Positions 43,652 through 52,656 of a stretch of DNA of 64,000 bases are shown piece after piece; position 1 is the stretch's first letter, and each line of letters opens with the position of its first letter. Source of the stretch: Acidipila sp. (lineage in GTDB: Bacteria > Acidobacteriota > Terriglobia > Acidiferrales > UBA7541). A program made the position numbers and the translations under genes. Under the pieces are notes generated by a model. The model did not search any database. It saw only the letters and a list, made by a program, of their open reading frames with translations, and had not been told where the DNA came from. Where the stretch lies: NCBI GenBank assembly GCA_010365215.1, contig JAAFGT010000005.1:38103-102102 (forward strand). The letters are read 5' to 3'.

Positions 43652-45625
43652 CTAAATAAGAATCAGCCGTTCGTCCCCTACGCGGCGGGTGATGCGCTGA
43701 CGGTCGAGATACTCCAGAAGGGGGATGGCGTATTTGCGGCTAATGCCAGTGAGTTCCTTGAAGGCGGCGACGGGAAGCTTGTCGCCATTCTTTTTCTTGT
43801 AGCCAGCCAGAAGCTCGTGCAGCCGGGCGAGCGCGGTGTGATGAAAAACCAGGTCTTCGGTAACTTTCACCAGTAGCTTCTCACGCAGAAGGATTTGCAG
43901 GAGTTTTTGAGCGCGCTTGGGCTCGATGCCTGCGGCAGCCAGCACGTCTTTCAACGAGGGGACTGTTAAGCCTGCGCGAGAAAATGCCTGCTCGATCTGC
44001 TCGCGGGCGCGAGCCTCTTCGGGGGCCAGAGCCAACTTGCGGCCGGCGCGCTTGATGGTGTCGCCGGCGACGAAGAGCTCGCCTGCAGCGGCGAGTTCAT
44101 CGAGCGCGGCGCGGAACAACGCGGGGCCCGCGCGGCGCTTCAGGCGCGTGCGCAACTCTTCTTTAGAAATACCATCGGCGAGAGAATTCGCCTGGTGGAA
44201 TGCATCCACTTCGCGGCGGATGCGGTCGAGCAGCGCCCTGCGGTGTTCCGGCGCCACAACGAGCAGATCGTCCTCCGTCGCACCGGGAACGAGAAATGCA
44301 CGACCGGCGGCGGCGAGCTTGCGCGCGGCCTCGAGCGCTTCCTCCTTGAGCCAGCCGGTGCGCGCGAGAATCCAGGGGAGGCCCACGCCGCGAGGATCGG
44401 CTTGCAGCAGCGCGGCCAGAAATTCGTTACGGTCGGCATGCTCTAGGGCGTTCAAGAAGCGTACAGCCGCAGGATTTTCCATCCTGCGATGGCGCGGGGC
44501 GGCATTGAGCAGCACCACGCCGCCGCCGATAGTAACTACCGGGGAAAACTGGCGGAGGATGAAGCGGTCGCCAGGCAGCACGACGACCAGCTCGGTGAAA
44601 CGCAATTGCGCCAGCGCGGATGTGCCCGGGGCAATTTCTTCGGCATCGAGCAAAATCATTTCCGCGACGGTCTCCGCGGTGCCTTGATGGAGATGCACGC
44701 GGGAACGGCGCCCCAGGCCACGAGCCGACGGCAGCAGGGTAACGCGAGCTTCGAAGCGGCGCGTGGGCTCGAGCAGGCCGGGAGGCGCGAGCACCATTCC
44801 CCTGCGCACATCGCCATGCTCGATTCCCGCAAGATTCAGCGCGGTGCGCTGGCCCGCGACAGCTAGTTGCGCCGAATGTCCGCCGGACTGAATTCCGCGA
44901 ACGCGCACGCGCTGCCCGCCGGGCAGAAGCTCGGCCTCGTCTTCGACGCGGATGGTGCCGGAGATCAGCGTGCCGGTGACCACGGTGCCGAATCCTTTCA
45001 CGGCGAAGCTACGGTCGATGGGCAGTCGGAAATGGCGGGTGGCATCTTTGGCAGGCGCATCGAGGGCCACGCGGCGCAGTTCCTGCTTGAGGCGGTCGAG
45101 GCCCGCCCCCGTGCGCGCGCTGACCGGCACGATGGGCGCGCCCTCCAGGAATGAACCCTTAACGAATTCCTCGACCTCGAGTTGAACCAGCCCCAGCGTG
45201 TCCGGGTCAACCAAGTCGGCCTTCGTGAGAGCGACAATGCCGCGCTGCAGGCCCAGCAGCCGACAGATATCGAAGTGCTCGCGCGTCTGCGGCTTGATGG
45301 ATTCATCCGCGGCCACCACCAATACCACCAGGTCAATGCCGCCGGCTCCGGCCAGCATGTTGCGCACGAACCGTTCGTGGCCGGGAACATCCACAAATCC
45401 GAGGCGCACGCCTTCGAGATCGAGAAAGGCAAAGCCCAGGTCGATGGTGATGCCGCGGCGTTTTTCTTCTTCCAGGCGGTCGGGGTGCGTTCCGGTGAGC
45501 GCTTCGACCAGCGAGGATTTGCCATGGTCGATGTGGCCGGCAGTGCCAACGATCAGATGTTTGTCGGGGCGATTACCTGCGGGAGTAAATCTTGGCTTCG
45601 GAGTCTGATGGGAAGAAGGGCTCAT
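43652..45625 (-). CDS. selB: Selenocysteine-specific elongation factor SelB
   Basis: About 657 aa. GTPase that delivers selenocysteyl-tRNA to UGA codons with a SECIS element. G1 [13 protein letters not shown], switch [21 protein letters not shown]3 [13 protein letters not shown]4 TKADL; the C-terminal third contains winged-helix repeats for SECIS binding ([16 protein letters not shown] region to HRR-type end). The ATG at 45625 is preferred to a TTG at 45628. selA, selD, tRNA-Sec and a clear selenoprotein were not found here. Confidence 0.93.
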   Translation of the reverse strand: MSPSSHQTPKPRFTPAGNRPDKHLIVGTAGHIDHGKSSLVEALTGTHPDRLEEEKRRGITIDLGFAFLDLEGVRLGFVDVPGHERFVRNMLAGAGGIDLVVLVVAADESIKPQTREHFDICRLLGLQRGIVALTKADLVDPDTLGLVQLEVEEFVKGSFLEGAPIVPVSARTGAGLDRLKQELRRVALDAPAKDATRHFRLPIDRSFAVKGFGTVVTGTLISGTIRVEDEAELLPGGQRVRVRGIQSGGHSAQLAVAGQRTALNLAGIEHGDVRRGMVLAPPGLLEPTRRFEARVTLLPSARGLGRRSRVHLHQGTAETVAEMILLDAEEIAPGTSALAQLRFTELVVVLPGDRFILRQFSPVVTIGGGVVLLNAAPRHRRMENPAAVRFLNALEHADRNEFLAALLQADPRGVGLPWILARTGWLKEEALEAARKLAAAGRAFLVPGATEDDLLVVAPEHRRALLDRIRREVDAFHQANSLADGISKEELRTRLKRRAGPALFRAALDELAAAGELFVAGDTIKRAGRKLALAPEEARAREQIEQAFSRAGLTVPSLKDVLAAAGIEPKRAQKLLQILLREKLLVKVTEDLVFHHTALARLHELLAGYKKKNGDKLPVAAFKELTGISRKYAIPLLEYLDRQRITRRVGDERLILI

Positions 45626-45732
45626 CAAGAAAGCTGCAAAAACTTCCGGGTCAGTTAATGAGTGCAGTTAGTGAGTGCAATTTAACGGGTGCAAACGACT
45701 GCGTGCAAATGGTAGCGGAAAACGAGAAGAAC

Positions 45733-46470
45733 TCAAACTCGCCGCGCCAAGCCGCGGCGCATTTCTTCGATAATGGCCTCGGCAGCGGCGACGGGATCGC
45801 GCGCCTCGATGATCGGCCGGCCTACGATCAGGTAATCGGCTCCCGCACGCATGGCCTCTTCGGGAGTGGCGACGCGCTCTTGGTCGTTCATCGCAGCGCC
45901 TGCGGGACGCACGCCGGGTACGGCAATCCGAAATTTTTTCCCGCAGGCCGCGCGGATGGCGCGGATCTCCCGCGGCGACGCTACCACACCATCGAGCCCG
46001 GCGCGGCGCGCCAGCCGGGCCAGCTTTACGGCGCGCGTCTGCGGCGTCCCGGTTAAACCCAACTCGCGCAGCACACCGGCATCGTGGCTGGTAAGCAGGG
46101 TGACGGCAAGCAGGATGGCGCGATTCGATCTGCCGGCCTGCGCCTCGGCCGAAGCGCGCGCTGCCGCCCTCATCATGGCGCTGCCGCCGAGGGAGTGCAC
46201 ATTAAGCATGCCGACACCGGGCAGACCCAGGGCCGCAGCGACAGCGCCGGCGACGGTGTTGGGAATGTCGTGGTATTTCAGATCGAGGAAAATGCCCACG
46301 CCGTGGGACGAGATCTGCGCGAGAGCGGGGGGGCCTTCGGCGGTGAATAGCTGCTTGCCGACCTTGAATAGGCCAACTTTACCGGCCAGCTTTCGCGCCA
46401 TAGCGTCAGCGGGGGCGAGGCTGGCAAAGTCCAGCGCGACGATCAGTCGGCTACGCGCTTCAGTGGCCAA
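45733..46470 (-). CDS. pyrF: Orotidine 5'-phosphate decarboxylase
   Basis: 245 aa. Last step of UMP synthesis. LIVALDFASLAPADAM, the catalytic KxxD-type block FLDLKYHDIPNTV, and the phosphate-binding IAVPGVRPAGA and YLIVGRPII are present. It begins with a TTG (46470) inside the end of rlpA, overlapping by 28 bp, with AAGGGA just upstream, so translation is coupled. Last gene before selB on the same strand, about 107 bp apart. Confidence 0.94.
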   Translation of the reverse strand: MATEARSRLIVALDFASLAPADAMARKLAGKVGLFKVGKQLFTAEGPPALAQISSHGVGIFLDLKYHDIPNTVAGAVAAALGLPGVGMLNVHSLGGSAMMRAAARASAEAQAGRSNRAILLAVTLLTSHDAGVLRELGLTGTPQTRAVKLARLARRAGLDGVVASPREIRAIRAACGKKFRIAVPGVRPAGAAMNDQERVATPEEAMRAGADYLIVGRPIIEARDPVAAAEAIIEEMRRGLARRV

Positions 46471-46919
46471 TGTCCCTTCGGCACCTCAAGGAGTTCGATA
46501 CGCACCCGGGCAATGCCAGTCTCCGTGACCCCCAAGCTGGTCGCAGCCCCGTAGGAAAGGTCGAGTTCACGCCCCTCGATATACGGCCCACGGTCGTTAA
46601 TCCGGAGAACGCGGCTGCGGCCCGTGCGGAGGCTGGTTACTCGGACCAGGGACCCGTTGGGAAGGGCCCGGTGGGCGGCGGTCATGCCGTTCATGTCGTA
46701 GGTCTCCCCGTAGGCTGTCGGGCGGCCATGAAAGCGGGGGCCATACCAACTGGCGATTCCCTGCCATACTTTGAGGGGCTTGGGAGGCAGAACTGGCCGG
46801 GCGACGGCTACAGGCGGCGCGTGCAGGACCGGAGCGATGACAAACATCAGTAGGAGCCATCGGACTGCGGCCCACGCATAGAAGGAACGGGCCCGGGGCT
46901 GGCTGTAGGTCCGTCTCAT
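46443..46919 (-). CDS. rlpA: RlpA-like septal ring lytic transglycosylase
   Basis: About 158 aa. N-terminal signal/anchor (RWLLLMFVIAPVLHAPPVAV), then the double-psi beta-barrel of RlpA: GIASWYGPRFHGRPTAYGET, MTAAHRALPNGSLVRVT and LRINDRGPY with the catalytic Asp. RlpA cleaves denuded glycan strands at the division septum; the SPOR domain found in some members is absent. No ribosome site precedes the ATG at 46919; TACAAT at 46934-46929 may be a -10 for a leaderless message. Between pyrD and pyrF, an unusual place for it. Confidence 0.88.
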   Translation of the reverse strand: MRRTYSQPRARSFYAWAAVRWLLLMFVIAPVLHAPPVAVARPVLPPKPLKVWQGIASWYGPRFHGRPTAYGETYDMNGMTAAHRALPNGSLVRVTSLRTGRSRVLRINDRGPYIEGRELDLSYGAATSLGVTETGIARVRIELLEVPKGHWPLKRVAD

Positions 46920-46928
46920 ACCGGGACC

Positions 46929-46958
46929 ATTGTAACTCTTTGGACAACTCGGACGCAA
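46929..46958 (-). promoter_or_regulatory. Possible promoter of rlpA-pyrF
   Basis: On the minus strand TTGCGT (46958-46953), an 18-bp spacer and TACAAT (46934-46929) predict a start near 46922, three bases before the ATG. Weak -35; not tested. Confidence 0.35.
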
Positions 46959-46963
46959 TATAA

Positions 46964-47878
46964 TTATGTGCCCAAAGCACCTCGTAACTCACTCATTTTG
47001 CTGATATTAACATCGGCGCATCGCTTCTCCAGCGAGTCAACCAGATGTAAAATCGCCCGTGGGTCCACAAACGAAGATGTTCCCACTTGAACCGCGGAGG
47101 CGCCCACAAGCAGATATTCGCAGACGTCTGTGGCGCATTCGATCCCACCGAGACCAATTACCGGTACTTTTACCGCTCTGGAGACCAAATGCACGAGTCT
47201 GAGGGTGAGCGGCTTGATCGCAGGGCCCGAAAGGCCGCCAGTTATGCTCCCCAGCCTAGACTTGCGGGTTACGGCGTCGACGGCCATCGCCGGATAGGTG
47301 TTGGCGACGGTCAAAGCGTCGGCCCCGGAGTCGACGGCGGCCACCGCAATGGCGGTGATGTCGGTAACCAATGGGGAGAGCTTGACCCATAACGGCCGAC
47401 GGCTGACTTTTCTGGAAGCTGAAACCACCTCGGCGGTCAGGACCGGGTCGGTTCCATACTGCATGCCTCCCTTTTTGACGTTAGGGCACGAGATGTTCAA
47501 CTCGTAAGCCGCCAGGCCTTCGGCATCCTCAAGGACGCGAATGACTTCGACGTACTCGTCAACTGAGGTTCCGAAGATGTTGGCGATTACTGCCGTGCGG
47601 AACTGCCTCAGGCTGGGGAGTTTTTCCGCGACGAAGGCGCGTACGCCGACGTTCTGAAGTCCCACAGCGTTGAGCATCCCCGACGGGGTCTCGCAAAGCC
47701 TCGGCGCTGGAGCGCCTTCGATCGGCTCGAGGGAGAGCCCTTTGACGACGAAGCCACCGAGGCGATTGAGGTCAATGAGGTGGGCAAACTCGAGGCCGTA
47801 GCCAAAGGTGCCGCTGGCAGCGAGGATGGGATTGGCCAGCTTGAGGCTGCCCACTTCGACGCTAAGGTCGACGGCCAT
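46964..47878 (-). CDS. pyrD: Dihydroorotate dehydrogenase, class 1B-type catalytic subunit
   Basis: 304 aa FMN enzyme converting dihydroorotate to orotate. NPILAASGTFGYG, AYELNISCPNVKKGG (catalytic Cys, as in class 1), PLWVKLSPLVTDI and the FMN phosphate site VIGLGGIECATDVCEYLLVG. Class 1B enzymes need PyrK, which is not adjacent. It starts three bases after the stop of the phosphatase gene. Confidence 0.94.
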   Translation of the reverse strand: MAVDLSVEVGSLKLANPILAASGTFGYGLEFAHLIDLNRLGGFVVKGLSLEPIEGAPAPRLCETPSGMLNAVGLQNVGVRAFVAEKLPSLRQFRTAVIANIFGTSVDEYVEVIRVLEDAEGLAAYELNISCPNVKKGGMQYGTDPVLTAEVVSASRKVSRRPLWVKLSPLVTDITAIAVAAVDSGADALTVANTYPAMAVDAVTRKSRLGSITGGLSGPAIKPLTLRLVHLVSRAVKVPVIGLGGIECATDVCEYLLVGASAVQVGTSSFVDPRAILHLVDSLEKRCADVNISKMSELRGALGT

Positions 47879-47881
47879 GTG

Positions 47882-49534
47882 CTAATTTTCGTTCCCGGGA
47901 GGCGCCATTGCCGCGACCCGCGTAAAGCCCTGGCGAAGCGCTTCCGCTAGAACTCTACCAGTCGACAGCGCCGGGGGATGGATCCTCAGGGCTGCAGCCA
48001 GCGTAGGCGCCAAATCCAAAGGGGAGGCGGGCTCGTAGTAGTCTCCGGGAGCGAAAGGCGCGCCGAACAGAATCAGGGGGACTTGCGTGTCATAGGTGTA
48101 CGGCGTGCCGTGACTGGTGCCGCCCTTTTCACCGTCAAAAAGGGCGAAGGGTTCGGGCACGATGTAAAGATCCGGACTGCGTCCTGGAAAGTATCCTGCT
48201 CGATAGGCCTGCGTGATTTGCCGCGAGGCGTGGGATTCCCATTTGCTCACATAACCGGCAACCCCGGGGACGGTGAGCGCGGCCTCACCGGCCAGGTGGA
48301 CGGCATCTTTCAACCGCACATTTTTGGCGGCCAGCAGTTCACGGTTTAAGAACAGTTCTTCGTCTTTGGCAAGCCATTCGCCTGCACCCCAGCGGGCTGC
48401 GAGAGCGGCAGATACAGCGGATTCGAGGGTTTTAGAGTCGATGCTCTTGGCAACGAGACGCGCCATTCCCGGATCGCGTGATTGCGCGAGGGTGGGCGCC
48501 ACCCCATGATCGGCCGAAAGCGCCAGCCAGTAGCTTCCGCGTCCCACGCTCTTGTCGAGATAATTCAGCAACGTGGCGAGCAGGTGATCGGTCTCAATGG
48601 TTAGTTTCTCAACCTCGTCGCTGTATGGCCCCCAGGCATGTCCCGCATAGTCGTTCGCGGAAAGCCCGATGAAAAGAAAGTCGGTGGAGCCGCCATGCCC
48701 GAGGTTTTCTTTTTCCATGAGCGCTTCGGCGAATCCCACGGTCAGATTGCTGGACTCAATCGTCTTGGGAAACTGATCGGCGGGGACTGGTAGGGGGTGT
48801 TTCTGGTTGAAGTCCACAACCCAGTCGGGGAGCGCCTCGCGGTAATATTTGCTGGTGACGAAGCCGGGAACTTTAGCGTCAAACCAGTAAGCTCCGGAGG
48901 CGCCGTGCCCGGTGGAAAGAATTGCGGCGCGATCCTTCAGCGCGACACCAAAGACGCGTGCGCGGCCGTGGTTGGCCAGGCGCAACTCGTCGGAGAGGGT
49001 ATCGCCAATCAAATTCCGTGGAGAAACCGGAGTACGTCCCGGTGTGCCGCCGACGACCGGCGACGATTCGTCTTCCAGAGCGTAGATGCTGCGTTTTTTT
49101 TCCGCGTCGTACCAATTGTTGCTGGCAATGCCGTGGCGGTCGGGCGTGGTGCCCGTGGCCAGGGTGGCGTGGCCGGGCCCGGTTTCGGTGATGGCGTAGG
49201 GATAAAAGCAGGCGCGGAAAACGGCGCCCTCGCGGAGGAGCCGCCGAAACCCTTGAGGCTCGAACGAGCCGCGGAACCTATCCAGATAATCGGCGCGGAA
49301 CTGGTCTATTACCAGGACGACTACAAGCCGCGGAGCTGCACCTGGCGGGACAATGCGTGCTGTTTTCCCGGGAAGTCGCGACGATCCCCCCGATTTCGGC
49401 GGAGCAGTCTGGCTTGAGGCGACGGGCGCGACGAGAGCCACAAAAAACAACAGATTAAGAATTGCAGTGCGGCAACTCTGAGAAGCGATGCAGCGGGGAG
49501 CGGCCCAGCATGCGCGCGTGCTCCGAAAATTCAT
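47882..49534 (-). CDS. Alkaline phosphatase superfamily enzyme (PafA/phosphodiesterase-like)
   Basis: 550 aa exported enzyme (hydrophobic stretch AILNLLFFVALVAPVASS). Metal site VLVIDQFRADYL, nucleophile Thr118 in ETGPGHATL, TTPDRHGIASNNWYD, and the second metal site LSADHGVAP; a further GTSHGTPYTYDTQVPLIL supplies the late His. The pattern is that of PafA-like phosphatases and nucleotide pyrophosphatase/phosphodiesterases. GGAGGA precedes the ATG. First gene of a unit with pyrD, so it could recover phosphate or nucleotides outside the cell. Confidence 0.9.
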   Translation of the reverse strand: MNFRSTRACWAAPRCIASQSCRTAILNLLFFVALVAPVASSQTAPPKSGGSSRLPGKTARIVPPGAAPRLVVVLVIDQFRADYLDRFRGSFEPQGFRRLLREGAVFRACFYPYAITETGPGHATLATGTTPDRHGIASNNWYDAEKKRSIYALEDESSPVVGGTPGRTPVSPRNLIGDTLSDELRLANHGRARVFGVALKDRAAILSTGHGASGAYWFDAKVPGFVTSKYYREALPDWVVDFNQKHPLPVPADQFPKTIESSNLTVGFAEALMEKENLGHGGSTDFLFIGLSANDYAGHAWGPYSDEVEKLTIETDHLLATLLNYLDKSVGRGSYWLALSADHGVAPTLAQSRDPGMARLVAKSIDSKTLESAVSAALAARWGAGEWLAKDEELFLNRELLAAKNVRLKDAVHLAGEAALTVPGVAGYVSKWESHASRQITQAYRAGYFPGRSPDLYIVPEPFALFDGEKGGTSHGTPYTYDTQVPLILFGAPFAPGDYYEPASPLDLAPTLAAALRIHPPALSTGRVLAEALRQGFTRVAAMAPPGNEN

Positions 49535-49646
49535 GCGTGCAAATCCTCCGCGCAGCGCAGTGTATCAGAGGCGCCGCGCAGCCGCCAATCACGAGCACGG
49601 GGCTGCGGCCGCACAGATGGCCGGCGGCAAGGGCGCGTGGCGCGCT

Positions 49647-49684
49647 TGCTTTGCTACGACGCTTGGATACGATGCTTTGCTACG
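49647..49684. repeat. Direct repeat TGCTTTGCTACG
   Basis: 12-bp identical copies at 49647-49658 and 49673-49684 in the divergent region between the phosphatase and pyrR, upstream of the pyrR promoter. Confidence 0.8.
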
Positions 49685-49696
49685 GCGCCTGGCGCC

Positions 49697-49725
49697 TTGA
49701 CACACTCGGAGGGCAGCCCTAGTAT
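49697..49725 (+). promoter_or_regulatory. pyrR: Sigma70-type promoter of pyrR-pyrB-pyrC
   Basis: TTGACA at 49697-49702, a 17-bp spacer and TAGTAT at 49720-49725 predict a start near 49732. CTGGCTTCG and CGAACCAG (49729-49749) make an interrupted inverted repeat around the start, before the ribosome site GAGGGAC. Confidence 0.75.
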
Positions 49726-49765
49726 CGACTGGCTTCGTGAACGAACCAGCTTCGAGGGACGTTCC

Positions 49766-50320
49766 ATGCCGATGCAGACGCGCGAAAAGAACCAATTGAT
49801 GACGTATGAGGAGATTGAACGGACGCTACAGCGCCTGGCGCATGAAATAGTGGAAAAGACGAACGGGGCGGGCAAGGTGGCGTTGATCGGCATCCGCCGC
49901 CGGGGCGTGCCCCTGGCGCGACGCATCGCACGGATGATCGAAGCGAGTAGTGGCGTCAAATTGCCGATCGGCATACTGGATATCACCCTTTATCGCGACG
50001 ATCTGTCGCTGGTGGCCGATCATCCCATCGTGCAGTCCACCGATATCAATTTCCCGGTGGACGACAAGATTCTTATCCTCGTGGATGATGTGCTCTACAC
50101 CGGCCGCACAGTACGCGCCGCGCTCAACGGCCTGTTCGATCACGGGCGGCCACGCGCCATCCAACTGTGCGTGCTGATCGATCGCGGGCACCGCGAGCTT
50201 CCCATCGAGGCGACCTATGCCGGGCGGAAGGTGCAGACCACCGACCTGGAAATCATCGAAGTACGATTGAGCGAAATCGACCACGAGGAGCGCGTGATGC
50301 TCATCGAGCGAGTGCCCTAA
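49766..50320 (+). CDS. pyrR: PyrR bifunctional regulator/uracil phosphoribosyltransferase
   Basis: 184 aa. The PRPP-binding loop LILVDDVLYTGRTVRAA and IGIRRRGVPLARRIA define the PyrR family, which binds pyr mRNA and may also make UMP from uracil. The ATG at 49766 has GAGGGAC upstream (a second ATG follows two codons later). It leads pyrB by 18 bp and pyrC after it, so it probably controls this unit; an antiterminator structure of Bacillus type is not evident in the short leader. Confidence 0.94.
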   Translation: MPMQTREKNQLMTYEEIERTLQRLAHEIVEKTNGAGKVALIGIRRRGVPLARRIARMIEASSGVKLPIGILDITLYRDDLSLVADHPIVQSTDINFPVDDKILILVDDVLYTGRTVRAALNGLFDHGRPRAIQLCVLIDRGHRELPIEATYAGRKVQTTDLEIIEVRLSEIDHEERVMLIERVP

Positions 50321-50338
50321 AAAAGAACGAGGAGCCTT

Positions 50339-51289
50339 GTGACGCTGCGTTTCCGCCACCTGCTGGCGCTCGAACCCCTGCTCCGTGAAGATATTGCTTT
50401 TCTCCTCGACCAGTCCAAGCCGTTCCAGGAAATTCAGCGCAATCCCCTGAAAAAACTGGCTACCCTGCGTGGAAAGACGGTGGCGCTGCTGTTTTTCGAG
50501 AGCTCGACGCGCACGCGCATCAGCTTCAGCACGGCGGCGGCGCGCCTGGGCGCGGACACCATGAACCTGCAGGCCGAAGCTTCCAGCGTAAAAAAAGGCG
50601 AATCGCTGCTGGACACGGTGCGCACGCTCGACGCCATGAAGCCGGACGTGATCGTGATGCGGCACAGCGCGTCGGGCGCGCCGCAGTTCGTAGCCGAGCG
50701 GCTGAAAATCCCGGTGATCAATGCCGGTGATGGCGTGCACGAACATCCCACGCAGGGGCTGCTGGACGCGCTGACCATTCGCGACCGCATCGGACACCTG
50801 GACGGGCTGAACGTGACCATCATCGGCGACATCCAGCACAGCCGCGTGGCGCGATCGGATATTTACGCGCTGGCGCGCTTCGGTTGCCGCATCACGCTGT
50901 GCGGTCCGGCGATGTGGCTGCCCAGGGAATGCGAGCAGATGGCGCCGGGGATTCGCCTGGTGCCGCGAATCGAAGAGGCGCTGCGGGACGCGCAGGTGCT
51001 GATCGTGCTGCGCGTGCAGACCGAAAGGCTGCTCGAGCCGGGCCTGCCACTGGATGAATATATTCGGCTCTACCAGATGACGCCGGGACGCCTGGCCCAG
51101 GCGCAGCCGGGGGCTTTGCTGCTGCATCCGGGGCCGATGATTCGGGGACTGGAGATTGATCCGGCGGTGGCCGATGGCCCGCAGTCCTGCATCCTGGAGC
51201 AGGTCACCAACGGCGTCGCGGTGCGTATGGCATTGCTATACCTGATGGCTGGCGGCACGCCCGGCTCCGGCGGACCCGGGACAGATTAG
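50339..51289 (+). CDS. pyrB: Aspartate carbamoyltransferase catalytic subunit
   Basis: 316 aa. First committed pyrimidine step: carbamoyl phosphate plus aspartate. The carbamoyl phosphate signature LFFESSTRTRISF, HSASGAPQFVA, GDGVHEHPTQGLLD and HPGPMIRGLEI are present. It starts with a GTG preceded by GAGGAG. No pyrI regulatory subunit follows; pyrC comes 40 bp downstream. Confidence 0.95.
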   Translation: MTLRFRHLLALEPLLREDIAFLLDQSKPFQEIQRNPLKKLATLRGKTVALLFFESSTRTRISFSTAAARLGADTMNLQAEASSVKKGESLLDTVRTLDAMKPDVIVMRHSASGAPQFVAERLKIPVINAGDGVHEHPTQGLLDALTIRDRIGHLDGLNVTIIGDIQHSRVARSDIYALARFGCRITLCGPAMWLPRECEQMAPGIRLVPRIEEALRDAQVLIVLRVQTERLLEPGLPLDEYIRLYQMTPGRLAQAQPGALLLHPGPMIRGLEIDPAVADGPQSCILEQVTNGVAVRMALLYLMAGGTPGSGGPGTD

Positions 51290-51329
51290 ACTCAGGCCTG
51301 AGAGGCGCGTTAAATCCGAGGGAACACGA

Positions 51330-52598
51330 ATGCTTTTGATCAAAAACGGGCGCGTGATTGACCCGTCTACAGGCGGCGATAGCACCAGCGATATCCTGTT
51401 GCACGACGGGCGCATTGCTCGCGTGTCGCCGGGAATCGACGCCAAAGACGCGGAAGTGTTCGACGCTGCGGGGCTGATCGTCGCGCCGGGCTTCATTGAT
51501 CTGCACTGCCACCTGCGCGAGCCGGGCGACGAGCCTGCGGAAACAATCGAAACAGGGACGCGAGCAGCAGCGCGCGGCGGGTTTACAGCGGTGTGCCCCA
51601 TGCCCAACACCAAGCCGGTGAACGACAATGCGTCGGTGACGCGCTCGATTGTGGAGCGCGCGGCGTCGGCGGCAAGCGTGCGCGTGTGGCCCATCGGCGC
51701 CGCGTCGCTGGGAAGCAAGGGCGAGTCGCTGGCGGAAATTTCGGCGATGAAGGACGCCGGCATCGTCGCCGTCACCGATGACGGCCGGCCGATTGCCACG
51801 GCGAAGATTCTGCGCCACGTGATGGAATACTGTCGCGCGCTGGGCTTGCCGGTGATCGAGCACTGCGAAGACCCTTCGCTTTTTGCGGGCGCAGTGATGC
51901 GTGAGGGTGCGACCTCCGTGCGGCTGGGGCTTAGCGGCATGCCGGCGGCGACGGAATCGATTTGCGTGAGCCGCGACATTCAGATCTGCGCGTTGACGGG
52001 ATGCCGCCTGCACATCGCACACCTGTCCACCACAAAATCGCTGGAGTTAGTCCGCGAAGCGAAGCACGCCGGCCTGCCGGTGACTTGCGAAGTGACGCCG
52101 CATCACTTTACGTTGACCGACGAAGACGTGCATTACGACACGCGCTTCAAGATGAATCCGCCGCTGGGTTCGCGTGAAGATCGCGAAGCGATGCTGGTGG
52201 GATTGGCCGACGGCGCGGTAGATGCCATCGCCACCGACCATGCGCCGCATACCCGGGCGACAAAAGAGGTGGAGTTCGATCGCGCGGCGTTTGGGGTTAC
52301 CGGATTCGAAACGGCGCTGGCGCTGGCTCTTGAAGCGCTGGTGCATACCGGCCGGGCGCCGCTCGGGCGTGTTGTGGAACTGTTTACCAGCGGGCCGGCA
52401 CGAGTTCTGGGCATACGCTCGTCGCTGGCGGAAAAAGAGCCGGCGGACATTACTATCTTCTCGACGGAGCATCGCTGGACGTTTCGCGCGGAGGAGTCGG
52501 CGAGCCGCTCGCGCAATACACCGTTTGATGGCCGGACGTTCCGTGGCGCGCCGATGGCTACGATCGTCGGCGGGCGAATCGTGTGGCGACGGTCGTAA
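51330..52598 (+). CDS. pyrC: Dihydroorotase
   Basis: 422 aa zinc amidohydrolase that closes carbamoyl aspartate to dihydroorotate. IVAPGFIDLHCHLREPG (metal His pair), VTDDGRPI, CEVTPHHFTLTDED and DAIATDHAPHT (catalytic Asp) match the type I dihydroorotase family; the Lys that is carbamylated in some members is not placed here with confidence. Third gene of the pyrR operon. An AGAAGCTTCT palindrome follows the stop. Confidence 0.95.
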   Translation: MLLIKNGRVIDPSTGGDSTSDILLHDGRIARVSPGIDAKDAEVFDAAGLIVAPGFIDLHCHLREPGDEPAETIETGTRAAARGGFTAVCPMPNTKPVNDNASVTRSIVERAASAASVRVWPIGAASLGSKGESLAEISAMKDAGIVAVTDDGRPIATAKILRHVMEYCRALGLPVIEHCEDPSLFAGAVMREGATSVRLGLSGMPAATESICVSRDIQICALTGCRLHIAHLSTTKSLELVREAKHAGLPVTCEVTPHHFTLTDEDVHYDTRFKMNPPLGSREDREAMLVGLADGAVDAIATDHAPHTRATKEVEFDRAAFGVTGFETALALALEALVHTGRAPLGRVVELFTSGPARVLGIRSSLAEKEPADITIFSTEHRWTFRAEESASRSRNTPFDGRTFRGAPMATIVGGRIVWRRS

Positions 52599-52656
52599 GC
52601 GTTAGAGAAGCTTCTTCCTGGCTTGATTGCCGCTACGGTCGGCTCATCTGAAAAAA

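Noticed and set aside
49637..49766. Longer N-terminus for PyrR from 49637.
   Set aside because: It would cross the predicted promoter and -10; the ATG at 49766 has a ribosome site and matches the family length.
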